From Acidobacteriota bacterium (lineage in GTDB: Bacteria; Acidobacteriota; Terriglobia; Acidiferrales; UBA7541), in contig QHYM01000124.1 of assembly GCA_003223295.1 (NCBI GenBank), positions 1 to 64,000 on the forward strand: a stretch of DNA of 64,000 nucleotides, read 5' to 3'. The position numbers were made by a program, and so were the translations under genes. Below the pieces are notes generated by a model. It was given only the letters and a program-made list of their open reading frames with translations, did not search any database and was not told the origin of the DNA. This document shows, in pieces, positions 49,743 through 58,587 of the stretch (its first letter is position 1; each line of letters starts with the position of its first letter).

Positions 49743-50915
49743 GTGGAGAACAGCAAAGCTAAGCCTGGAAATGGCGGCCACTCACGGGAAGTTATCGTAG
49801 TGGGAGCCTCGGCAGCCGGACTGTTCACGGCGGCCAACGTGGCTCGCGGCGGGCAGCCTGTGCGTGTGCTGGAATCCAAGCCGCAGCTTGAACCAGCGCC
49901 GCGCACGCTCATTGTTACTGATCATTTCCGCAGCCAAATGGCCGCTTCGGCGCAACACAGCATCATCAACGAAATTCGCCGCTTTGAGCTCTTTACCGAC
50001 GGCCGCTCAGCGCAAATTGCTTTGAAGACGCCCGATCTGATTATCGAGCGCTCGCGGCTGATTACCGCCCTTGCTCAAGAGGCCAAGCACGCCGGCGCTT
50101 CGCTCTCTTTTGATACACGTTTCCTGGGCGTCGGGCCGAACGAGCGAGGCTTGCGCCTGGAGATCGAAAGCGGCGGCAAACGCCAAGAGCTGCATGCCGA
50201 TAGTGTCGTTGGCGCAGACGGGGCGGCGAGCCGCGTGGCACGCGCAGCCGGCTGGCCACCGGTTGAGACCGTGCCCCTCGTTCAAGCTATCGTTCACCTC
50301 CCAAAGGACTGTCCTCCGGATACCACGCGCGTCTGGTTTATTCCCGACGATACGCCTTATTTTTATTGGCTGATTCCTGAGTCGGCGGAACGCGGCGCCC
50401 TCGGGGTTATTGGCGAGCACGGTCGCGACACGAAACGCCGCTTCGAGAGCTTTCTCGAAAAGAAAAAGCTGGAGCCGCTGGAATGGCAGGGCGCCCGCAT
50501 CCCGGTTTATCGCGGATGGGTCCCGGTAAGGCGGCAAATTGGAAATGGCGAAGTCTATCTGGTGGGAGACGCGGCGGCGCAAGTCAAGGTGTCGACCGTC
50601 GGCGGTATCGTCACCGGATTCCGAGGGGCGCTCGGCGTTGCCCAGGCCCTATTAAAGAAGGGCGCAAGCAACGAGCTTACGGGACTGCGGTGCGAGTTGG
50701 GCACTCACTGGATGATCCGTCGCGCACTCCATCATTTTCAGCAAAAGGATTATTCGCAACTGGTGGATTTGCTGGATACGTCGGCCCGCGAATCGCTGGG
50801 AGAAATTCATCGCGATGAGTCTACCCGCCTGCTTTGGAACTTGATCCGGCGCCAGCCGCGCCTCTTGCTGCTGGGGCTGCGCGGGCTGTTGATGGGACAA
50901 AGAGCCAAGAACTAG
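49743..50915 (+). CDS. Geranylgeranyl reductase-like FAD-dependent oxidoreductase
   Basis: EVIVVGASAAGLFTAANVARGG (Rossmann), VVGADGAASRVARAAGW, EVYLVGDAAAQVKVSTVGGIVTGFRGA; GTG start. Confidence 0.85.
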   Translation: MENSKAKPGNGGHSREVIVVGASAAGLFTAANVARGGQPVRVLESKPQLEPAPRTLIVTDHFRSQMAASAQHSIINEIRRFELFTDGRSAQIALKTPDLIIERSRLITALAQEAKHAGASLSFDTRFLGVGPNERGLRLEIESGGKRQELHADSVVGADGAASRVARAAGWPPVETVPLVQAIVHLPKDCPPDTTRVWFIPDDTPYFYWLIPESAERGALGVIGEHGRDTKRRFESFLEKKKLEPLEWQGARIPVYRGWVPVRRQIGNGEVYLVGDAAAQVKVSTVGGIVTGFRGALGVAQALLKKGASNELTGLRCELGTHWMIRRALHHFQQKDYSQLVDLLDTSARESLGEIHRDESTRLLWNLIRRQPRLLLLGLRGLLMGQRAKN

Positions 50916-51083
50916 GGGAATACTTTGCCGCCCGGAACGGAGCTGTCCAAATCAAAGCCCTGTCCTTCGCGCAAGAGAAAGTACCGAACCGCTTTTCTCT
51001 TTCTCTTGCTTCAGCCACAATACAGACAGGGATTCCCTAGCGTGCACAGCGTCGCCTGTTGAGCTCCAATTCAAGGAGGCCTT

Positions 51084-52433
51084 TTGCGTCTTTCCGTTAT
51101 CGGATGTGGATACGTCGGACTGGTCACTGGAGCCTGCCTTGCAGAGGCCGGGCACGAGGTCGTCTGCACGGACATTGATCGCGACCGCATTGCCAAGCTT
51201 CAGGCTGGAGGCGTGCCCATCTATGAAGAGCACCTTGAACAGATTCTGACTTCCGCGCGCAAGACAGGACATATCTCCTACACCGCGGACGCTGCGGAAG
51301 CCATTCGCGCGGGAGAAGCCATTTTCATTTGCGTCGGGACTCCTCCAAAAGAATCTGGCGAGGCGGACCTTTCCGCTATTGATTACGTGGCCCGGCAAAT
51401 TGCCGCGGAAGCGCGAACACCCAAGCTCGTAATCGAAAAGAGCACTGTCCCAGCGCGCACCGGGCTTGAGCTCAGCCGGGCGTTGTCCGCCTACTCCCGA
51501 AACAGCAACGTAAAATTCCGTGTGGCATCCAATCCAGAATTTCTTCGCGAAGGCACCGCCGTTGCAGATTTTTTCCATCCTGACCGCATTGTGGTCGGCG
51601 TGGAGGACCCCTCCTCGGCAGAGGAACTGCGCCAGATCTACCGGCCCATTTTGGAGAAGAAGTTCCACTGCCCGGTGCACAACGGAACCTGCCCCCCGGG
51701 CCAGAAAGCCGAGTTCCTGGTAACCACCATCAGCAGCGCCGAGCTCATTAAGCACGCATCCAATTCATTCCTGGCGCTGAAAATCAGTTACGCCAACGTA
51801 GTCGCGGACCTGTGCGAAAAAATTGGCGCTAACGTCGAAGAAGTTACGCACGCGATGGGTTTGGACCCGCGCATCGGTGGACAATTTCTTAAGGCTGGGC
51901 TGGGCTATGGCGGCTTCTGTTTTCCGAAAGACGTACAGGCTTTCATTTATCTGGCGGCCAAAGTTGGTGTTGATTTCGACATCTTGAAGGCTGCCGAACG
52001 CGTCAACAAACAGCGCATCGAGCATTTTTTCGAGAAGGTTCACAAGGCGCTGTGGGTGGTGAAAGGCAAGCGCATCGCCGTACTCGGACTCGCTTTTAAG
52101 GCCAATACGGACGATATTCGCTTTGCCCCGGCTTTGGAAGTCGTCAAAAACCTCATCGGAGAAGGAGCCATCGTGCACGTCACGGACCCGGAAGCCATGC
52201 CTCGAACCAAGGCTGTTTTTCCGCAACTCCACTATCACGAGGACCCCTACGATGCGCTGCGCGATGCGGATGCCGCCCTTATCTGCACCGAATGGAATCC
52301 CTTTCGCAAGCTGGATTGGCAGCGCGCGGGAAGTTCCATGGCACGGAAACTGGTGATCGACGGAAGAAATCTGTACGCGCCTCAGGATATGAAAAAGTTG
52401 GGTTTCGAATACTATTCTTTCGGGAGAGAGTAG
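51084..52433 (+). CDS. ugd: UDP-glucose 6-dehydrogenase
   Basis: MRLSVIGCGYVGLVTGACLAEAGHEVVCTDID; SNPEFLREGTAVADFFHPDRIVVG; GLGYGGFCFPKDVQAF; TTG start. Confidence 0.94.
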   Translation: MRLSVIGCGYVGLVTGACLAEAGHEVVCTDIDRDRIAKLQAGGVPIYEEHLEQILTSARKTGHISYTADAAEAIRAGEAIFICVGTPPKESGEADLSAIDYVARQIAAEARTPKLVIEKSTVPARTGLELSRALSAYSRNSNVKFRVASNPEFLREGTAVADFFHPDRIVVGVEDPSSAEELRQIYRPILEKKFHCPVHNGTCPPGQKAEFLVTTISSAELIKHASNSFLALKISYANVVADLCEKIGANVEEVTHAMGLDPRIGGQFLKAGLGYGGFCFPKDVQAFIYLAAKVGVDFDILKAAERVNKQRIEHFFEKVHKALWVVKGKRIAVLGLAFKANTDDIRFAPALEVVKNLIGEGAIVHVTDPEAMPRTKAVFPQLHYHEDPYDALRDADAALICTEWNPFRKLDWQRAGSSMARKLVIDGRNLYAPQDMKKLGFEYYSFGRE

Positions 52434-52491
52434 GTTTCATTATTCCGTGATACCTAAACGATTCTGGCGATCCCCCCAGCCGTCGCAGCTT

Positions 52492-53430
52492 CTATTCTTT
52501 TTTAAACACGTCCTTAAAATAGGACAGTGTGAGCTTCAATCCCTCTTCCAGTCCCACCTTCGGCTCCCACTTGAGGATGCGCTTGGCCTTGCTGATATCG
52601 GGGCAGCGCTGCTTCGGATCATCCTGCGGCAGTTGCTTGAAGATAATCGGCGGGGCATTTTCGAAATACTTTCTAATGCGCTCGGCAAATTCAAAAATCG
52701 TAATTTCCTGCGGATTGCCGATATTTACCGGCAGATGTTCGTCGGACATCATGAGCCGGTAAATGCCTTCGATTAGGTCGGCCACATAGCAGAAACTTCG
52801 AGTTTGTTTCCCATCTCCGTAAACCGTCAGCGGCATCCCGCTCAGCGCCTGAAAAACGAAGTTCGGAAGCGCCCGGCCGTCGTTCAATCGCATGCGCGGC
52901 CCATAGGTATTAAAGATTCGCACAATGTGCGTGTCCATCTTATGAAAGCGGTGGTACGCCATAGTCATGGCTTCGGCGTAGCGTTTGGCCTCATCGTAGA
53001 CCCCGCGCGGGCCGATGGGATTGACGTGTCCCCAGTATTCTTCGTGCTGCGGAGAGATTTCCGGGTCTCCGTAGCATTCGCTGGTGGAGGCCAGAAAAAA
53101 CTTTGCATTCTTTGCTCGCGCCAGACCCAGCGCGTTGTGTGTCCCGAGCGCGCCAACTTTCAGCGTGGGGATGGGCATCTTCAGATAATCCACCGGGCTC
53201 GCCGGCGACGCAAAATGGAGTACATAGTCAACCGGTCCGGGCACATCGATGTAGTTGGAGACGTCTGCGCGCAGGATCCGGAACTTCGGATGCTTCAGTA
53301 AGTGCGCGACATTGCTGTCCACTCCCGTGACCTGATTGTCCAGCGCCAGCACATCCCAGCCTTCTGCTATCAAACGGTCGCACAAATGCGATCCCAGGAA
53401 ACCGGCGCCTCCGGTGACCACTGCACGCAT
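52492..53430 (-). CDS. UDP-glucuronate decarboxylase (UXS-type SDR)
   Basis: [27 protein letters not shown]...[73 protein letters not shown]. Confidence 0.93.
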   Translation of the reverse strand: MRAVVTGGAGFLGSHLCDRLIAEGWDVLALDNQVTGVDSNVAHLLKHPKFRILRADVSNYIDVPGPVDYVLHFASPASPVDYLKMPIPTLKVGALGTHNALGLARAKNAKFFLASTSECYGDPEISPQHEEYWGHVNPIGPRGVYDEAKRYAEAMTMAYHRFHKMDTHIVRIFNTYGPRMRLNDGRALPNFVFQALSGMPLTVYGDGKQTRSFCYVADLIEGIYRLMMSDEHLPVNIGNPQEITIFEFAERIRKYFENAPPIIFKQLPQDDPKQRCPDISKAKRILKWEPKVGLEEGLKLTLSYFKDVFKKE

Positions 53431-53522
53431 GCATCCTCCTTTGGAAATGCGACTGACAGTTTACCCGGAGCCCTTCCAATTGACCACCGCAGCAAGCCGG
53501 GATAGCATGCGCGAGTTTCCCC

Positions 53523-54182
53523 ATGGCCGCCTCCCCAAATTCACCCGCAGCCACGCCCCAGGCCCGCCGCTGGATCATTTTCGCCGCCTTGTCAAGCCTC
53601 CTCGCTTTGGCTCTTGTCGCGTTTTTTGGCGTCGGGCGATGGCTCGTAGTGGAGGACCCCATAGCGAAAGCGCGGGCGATTGTCGTGCTTAGTGGCGGAA
53701 TGCCGGTGCGGGCTCTGGAAGCGGCCAGACTCCACGCCCAGGGTTACGCGCCGGAGGTGTGGCTTACGCACTCCCCCGAGCCGGGAGAATCCTTGAAGGC
53801 CATGGGAATTCCTTACGAAGGGGAAGAAGTCTACAGCGCCCGCGTTCTGATCCATGAAGGAGTTCCCGCAGGAGCCATTCATGTGCTTGAACCTCCCATT
53901 GTGAATACCGCCGACGAAGTCAGGGTAATCAGTGGTGCGCTCGGTCGAGAGAAGGATCGCTCCGTCATCCTCGTCACCGGCAAGCCTCACACGCGGCGCG
54001 CGCGGCTCCTCTGGCGAAAGCTCGCGCCGGCAAAATGCCGCGTTATCGTGCGCGCGGCCTCCGAAGATCCTTTTGACCCGCGCCACTGGTGGCGCAGCAC
54101 TGGCGACGCTCTTGACGTTGTGCGCGAAGTCCTCGGATTGATGAACGCGTGGGCGGGCTTGCCACTCAGGCGTACGCGCTGA
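53523..54182 (+). CDS. YdcF/SanA-like DUF218 protein
   Basis: ARAIVVLSGGMPVRALEAARLHAQGYAPEVWLTH...ILVTGKPHTRRARLLWRK; N-terminal TM. Confidence 0.82.
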   Translation: MAASPNSPAATPQARRWIIFAALSSLLALALVAFFGVGRWLVVEDPIAKARAIVVLSGGMPVRALEAARLHAQGYAPEVWLTHSPEPGESLKAMGIPYEGEEVYSARVLIHEGVPAGAIHVLEPPIVNTADEVRVISGALGREKDRSVILVTGKPHTRRARLLWRKLAPAKCRVIVRAASEDPFDPRHWWRSTGDALDVVREVLGLMNAWAGLPLRRTR

Positions 54183-54217
54183 TCTCACCATCTCTTGTTC
54201 GAATGATTTGAAAGCTC

Positions 54218-54988
54218 TCAGAAGAAAAAGAATCGCTTTCGCCGTGGCGGCACGACTGGTTCTTCCAATTCCGGAATATGAGGTAAGTCCCGGCCTTCGA
54301 ATGCCACCCGGGGATTCTCCACAAACAAAGAGCGGGCCTTCTCTTCGCCAAACTGATCCGCCACCACCTCGTACGCGGGCTGCAGCTTCAAAGGCCGGCT
54401 CCGGTTATTGTGTGCATCGCTGGCCACAAAATGAACTATTCCTTCCCCGATCCATTGCAGTCCGATCTGCTGCGCCGTCGGACCGAATCCTCCCGTAAGC
54501 GCCGCGCCCGTTACCTGGGCAAAGCAGCCGCGCCTCACCCATTCTTTCAGCCGCTCCGGGTGCGTCCGCAAAATGGCGTTGCGCTCCGGATGCGTAATGA
54601 TCAGGCGCAAACCGGAAAGCTGCATTGCATGCAATGTCTTGTCCATTGCTGGAGGAATGGAAACCTCGTTGAATTCCAGCAGCAAGTAGTCATGCTGATT
54701 GATGCAGTACTGCCGAGGCTGCTTGCGCAGCAAGGCTAAATTTTCCGGATTGAGGTGAAAGTCGCAGCCCGTGGCAATCTTGAGCCGGTTGCCAATGCGT
54801 CCTTGCAGTTCGTCGCGGAGGCGCCGGACTTGTGGAAAGTCAAACCAAAACTTGTCGCTGGAGTGCGGTGTGGCAACGACGTGCGTTATGCCATCGGCGA
54901 TCGCCGTCTCCACCATTTCCAGCGATTCTTCCATCTTATCGGGACCATCATCGAGTCCCGGCAGGATGTGACAGTGCAAATCGACCAT
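54218..54988 (-). CDS. CpsB/YwqE-like PHP-type tyrosine-protein phosphatase
   Basis: MVDLHCHILPGLDDGPDKMEESLEMVETAIADGITHVVATPH; ITHPERN; FVASDAHN. Confidence 0.92.
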   Translation of the reverse strand: MVDLHCHILPGLDDGPDKMEESLEMVETAIADGITHVVATPHSSDKFWFDFPQVRRLRDELQGRIGNRLKIATGCDFHLNPENLALLRKQPRQYCINQHDYLLLEFNEVSIPPAMDKTLHAMQLSGLRLIITHPERNAILRTHPERLKEWVRRGCFAQVTGAALTGGFGPTAQQIGLQWIGEGIVHFVASDAHNNRSRPLKLQPAYEVVADQFGEEKARSLFVENPRVAFEGRDLPHIPELEEPVVPPRRKRFFFF

Positions 54989-55000
54989 CCGGATCCGCCT

Positions 55001-55405
55001 TCATCGCCACCACGCGCTGAACGCCTGCCATGTGCCAAGCGCGAACAGTATTCCTGCAAAAACCTTCCGCATCCGCTGCGGCTTCAGCTTCTTCGCCAAG
55101 ATTCCTCCCAGGATCCCGCCCAGAAATACGCCCGGGATCAGCAACAACCCGGTTTTCCAGGAAACGAATCCTTCCCGGGCGTACGCCATCAATGCCAGCG
55201 CTCCCGTGGGTGGAATCAACGCCACTAAACTTGTGCCTTGCGAGCGGTGCTGGCTGAACGAGAAAAGCAAACCGAGGACGGGCACCAGCAGGACTCCACC
55301 GCCAATCCCAAACATGCCCGAAGCAATCCCACAGATGCACGCCACGAAGAAGATTCCCGCGTCCCGTCCAATTCCCTCATCCATGGGCCCGCTCCCCTTC
55401 AGCAC
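55001..55405 (-). CDS. Half-length TauE/SafE-like membrane permease
   Basis: ASGMFGIGGGVLLVPVLGLLFSFSQHRSQGTSLVALIPP; 134 aa. Confidence 0.88.
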   Translation of the reverse strand: MLKGSGPMDEGIGRDAGIFFVACICGIASGMFGIGGGVLLVPVLGLLFSFSQHRSQGTSLVALIPPTGALALMAYAREGFVSWKTGLLLIPGVFLGGILGGILAKKLKPQRMRKVFAGILFALGTWQAFSAWWR

Positions 55406-55781
55406 CCATCAGCGTGTGTTCCCGTTGCGCTTTTCTCCACAACAGAATCGCCGACAGCACCAAAAAGCACCCAAATAGCCCTTTCAGATTCCGCGAAGGC
55501 ATGGGCAGCGCCACCAGGCTTCCTGCGTACGCCCCAAAAAGCATTCCAAGCGCGCACAGAATTCCTGCCCCCAAATCCACTTGGCCCTGCTTCCAATACT
55601 CTCGAAGGGCCCCCAGGCCAATGGGCGGCAGCAAGATAAAAAGCGAAGTACCTTGCGCCATGTGTTGGTCCATACCCAGCAGGTACACCATCGCGGGCAC
55701 CAGCACCACGCCGCCGCCGATACCTAACAGGCCCACCAGTACACCCACACCGAGTCCCAGCAGGAGAATGATCAGAGTCAT
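55377..55781 (-). CDS. Half-length TauE/SafE-like membrane permease (tandem partner)
   Basis: LVGLLGIGGGVVLVPAMVYLLGMDQHMAQGTSLFILLPPIGLGA; 134 aa; overlaps the next gene by 29 nt. Confidence 0.88.
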   Translation of the reverse strand: MTLIILLLGLGVGVLVGLLGIGGGVVLVPAMVYLLGMDQHMAQGTSLFILLPPIGLGALREYWKQGQVDLGAGILCALGMLFGAYAGSLVALPMPSRNLKGLFGCFLVLSAILLWRKAQREHTLMGAEGERAHG

Positions 55782-56061
55782 GGTGATCCGGCGCCGAACC
55801 GATCGTCAGGGCTGGAGGCCGTGCTGTCCATTTTCCCTTGTCCCGTGTTTCGTAGCAACCTTCTGTTGACCTGGCTGCAATATGCAGCGAAGAACGGATT
55901 TTTCTGTTTGCGGGAAAACTGTTATATTTATTTGTCTTTGCCACGGTGGCCGATTCCTGCTGGCCTCAGTTACTGTAGCTGGCCAAGACGTATCCCGGAA
56001 AAAGCAATTTGGCTGACTTCAGGCCGCTCGGGGTCAGATGAGAAGGAGTGCAACTTAACCC

Positions 56062-57417
56062 ATGCCCATGGACCGGAAACCCGAGTTCTTCAAAGGTGCC
56101 CAGCTCAAAGTGGCGATCATCGGCTGCGGTTACGTCGGCCTCCCGCTGGCCCTGCGCTTTGCCGAGGCGGGTCACAAGGTCACCGGTTTTGATACCGATC
56201 CTAACAAAGTGGACATGCTCAACGGCGGCCGCTCTTATATCCAGCATATTCCTCAAAATAAGATCCAGCAGTTCGTGATTAGCCGACACTTTGGTGCCAC
56301 CACGGATTTTGCGAAGCTCAAAGAGGCCGACGCCATCATCATCTGCGTGCCCACCCCTCTCGACGAGCGCCGTGACCCCGATTTGAGTTATGTCGAGCAA
56401 ACCGCCCTTTCCATTTATCCACACCTGCAAAAAGGACAACTGATCGTTTTGGAATCGACCACCTATCCGGGAACGACCGAAGAGCTTGTCTTGCCGATTC
56501 TGGAAAGGAGCGGCCTGCGCTGCCCGATTGCCGCGGGGCAGGACAATGAAGACGTGTATTGTGATTTCTGGCTCGCTTTTTCTCCCGAGCGCGAAGATCC
56601 CGGCAACAAACAATTCGGGCTAGCCCAGATTCCCAAGGTCGTTGGCGGGTTGAATCCACCGAGCGGCCACGCCGCGCAGGCGCTGTACACCCAGGTTGTC
56701 GCCCGGGTCGTTCCAGTCAGCTCGACGCGTGCCGCGGAAATGGCCAAGCTTCTCGAAAACATCTTTCGCTGCGTCAACATCGCGCTTGTCAACGAACTCA
56801 AACAGCTTTGTTTGCGCATGAACATGGACATCTGGGAGGTGATCGACGCGGCAGCCACGAAGCCTTTCGGCTACATGCCCTTCTATCCGGGGCCGGGGCT
56901 CGGCGGCCATTGCATCCCGGTGGACCCGTTTTATCTTTCCTGGAAGGCTCGCGAGTACGATTTCGCCACGCGGTTTATTGAGTTGGCCGGCGAAGTGAAT
57001 ACGGCCATGCCTTACCACGTGGCCGATGCCACTGCCAACGCCCTGAACGATCAAAAGAAAAGCATAAAAGGCTCGAAAATCCTGCTCTTAGGGGTTGCTT
57101 ACAAGAAAGACGTGGATGATTTGCGCGAATCCCCGTCGCTGAAGATCATGCAGCTCTTGCTCCAACGCGGCGCGGCGCTCGATTATAACGATCCCTATTT
57201 CCCGCAACTCCACAAGATGCGCCACTACAGTTACGAAAATATGAAGTCCGTGCCGCTGAGCCCGCAAACGCTCGCGAGTTATGATGCTGTGCTGATCGCT
57301 ACCGACCATTCCAGTTACGACTTCGTGGCCATCGTCGACGCCGCGAAGTTGGTCGTCGATACACGCAACGCCACCCGCCGGGTCTTGCGCCACCGCGAAA
57401 AAATCGTGCTCTGCTAG
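56062..57417 (+). CDS. Nucleotide sugar dehydrogenase (UDP-HexNAc 6-dehydrogenase-like, WbpA/WecC group)
   Basis: LKVAIIGCGYVGLPLALRFAEAGHKVTGFD; ESTTYPGTTEELVLPILE; FSPEREDPGNK; YPGPGLGGHCIPVDPFYLSWKA. Confidence 0.94.
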   Translation: MPMDRKPEFFKGAQLKVAIIGCGYVGLPLALRFAEAGHKVTGFDTDPNKVDMLNGGRSYIQHIPQNKIQQFVISRHFGATTDFAKLKEADAIIICVPTPLDERRDPDLSYVEQTALSIYPHLQKGQLIVLESTTYPGTTEELVLPILERSGLRCPIAAGQDNEDVYCDFWLAFSPEREDPGNKQFGLAQIPKVVGGLNPPSGHAAQALYTQVVARVVPVSSTRAAEMAKLLENIFRCVNIALVNELKQLCLRMNMDIWEVIDAAATKPFGYMPFYPGPGLGGHCIPVDPFYLSWKAREYDFATRFIELAGEVNTAMPYHVADATANALNDQKKSIKGSKILLLGVAYKKDVDDLRESPSLKIMQLLLQRGAALDYNDPYFPQLHKMRHYSYENMKSVPLSPQTLASYDAVLIATDHSSYDFVAIVDAAKLVVDTRNATRRVLRHREKIVLC

Positions 57418-57423
57418 AGATTT

Positions 57424-58344
57424 CTAATTCGGCTTCTCTGTTCGGCCTGCTTCGGGCTTTTCCTTTACCAGTTCCACGCGCGCCGTCGCAAAAGGCATGA
57501 TCGCTTCCAGCAGCACGGGGGTTCGCGCGGCATCGTTCGCCAGATAAAGCGTGAAGGAAGCATCCTTTGACTCCACTCCATTTTCGAAAACGTGAATCTC
57601 GATCTTCGAAGCGCGAAAATCTCCCGCGGGTACCCCCACCGCAACCGACGCATTCGCCAGCTTCGCCCGAACGTCATACAACTTGTGCCCGTCATACACC
57701 GGGCTGCTCACTTGGCGCGTCCCCGCCCAATCCACGGTTCGCAAAAACTGCATCAGCCCCAGCGGATCGCGCGTTCCCGGCGCCACGCGCGCCGCGGTGG
57801 CATCGGGCGGCGCAGGCTCCTTGCCGGTTGCCGTCATGCGCTGCACCGATTTCACCTTTTGCCCGCGCTCGCTCAGACGCATTTCGTACTGCACCGACGC
57901 CAGCGTTCGTGAATCGCTGTACGAATCAAATTGATCATCCAGTTCAAAAACCATGCGGAGGGGATTCAGCGTGTGGGCCGCGGCTTGCAAATGCCACACG
58001 CTCTTGCCCAGGAAACTTCCCTTCCCTGCGACTTTCAGCGTCAGCGTGGCCACGTCCTCGAGCTTCGCAACGTTTGCCGTGTAATTCAGCACTTCGCCGG
58101 TCTTCAGGACCAGTTCTGCTGCTGTCGGTGGCGCAGTTTTCTTCGAACCAACTGTTGGAGTTGATTTTCCCGGCTTGGTATTCGGTTGAGGATTTGCCAG
58201 TAAAGCTTCCTGAAATCCCGGCGGTTCGGGGGACACCACATCAGGCAACGGCTTGCTGGCCCGGGCATGCAACCAGTAGAAGGCTCCCGCCGCGCAGCCC
58301 AGCGCCACCAGGCCGCAGATCCCCACGGTCATCTTGGTGCCCAT
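57424..58344 (-). CDS. DUF3108-like protein
   Basis: TGEVLNYTANVAKLEDVATLTLKVAGKGSFLGKSVWHLQAAAHT; N-terminal TM. Confidence 0.75.
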   Translation of the reverse strand: MGTKMTVGICGLVALGCAAGAFYWLHARASKPLPDVVSPEPPGFQEALLANPQPNTKPGKSTPTVGSKKTAPPTAAELVLKTGEVLNYTANVAKLEDVATLTLKVAGKGSFLGKSVWHLQAAAHTLNPLRMVFELDDQFDSYSDSRTLASVQYEMRLSERGQKVKSVQRMTATGKEPAPPDATAARVAPGTRDPLGLMQFLRTVDWAGTRQVSSPVYDGHKLYDVRAKLANASVAVGVPAGDFRASKIEIHVFENGVESKDASFTLYLANDAARTPVLLEAIMPFATARVELVKEKPEAGRTEKPN

Positions 58345-58587
58345 TTTTCTTGAACCGCTCCCTCGAAACAGGCGCTTCCTGCCCGCTTTCCGTCGTACAA
58401 TATCTCGTTGTACGCGGAAATCTTCCGGCTTCCCTTCGCCGGCGCGCCGCGAACTATCAGCGTATCAAAACGCGGGTTTGTCGTCTTTCCTGCGCTCGCG
58501 TTTGGTATTGTTGCGGCCACCTGTCGTCCGCCAACGTGCTTCCCTGGCCTCACGGTGGTTGTTAAAAGAGCTTAGGAGGCTTTCTGC

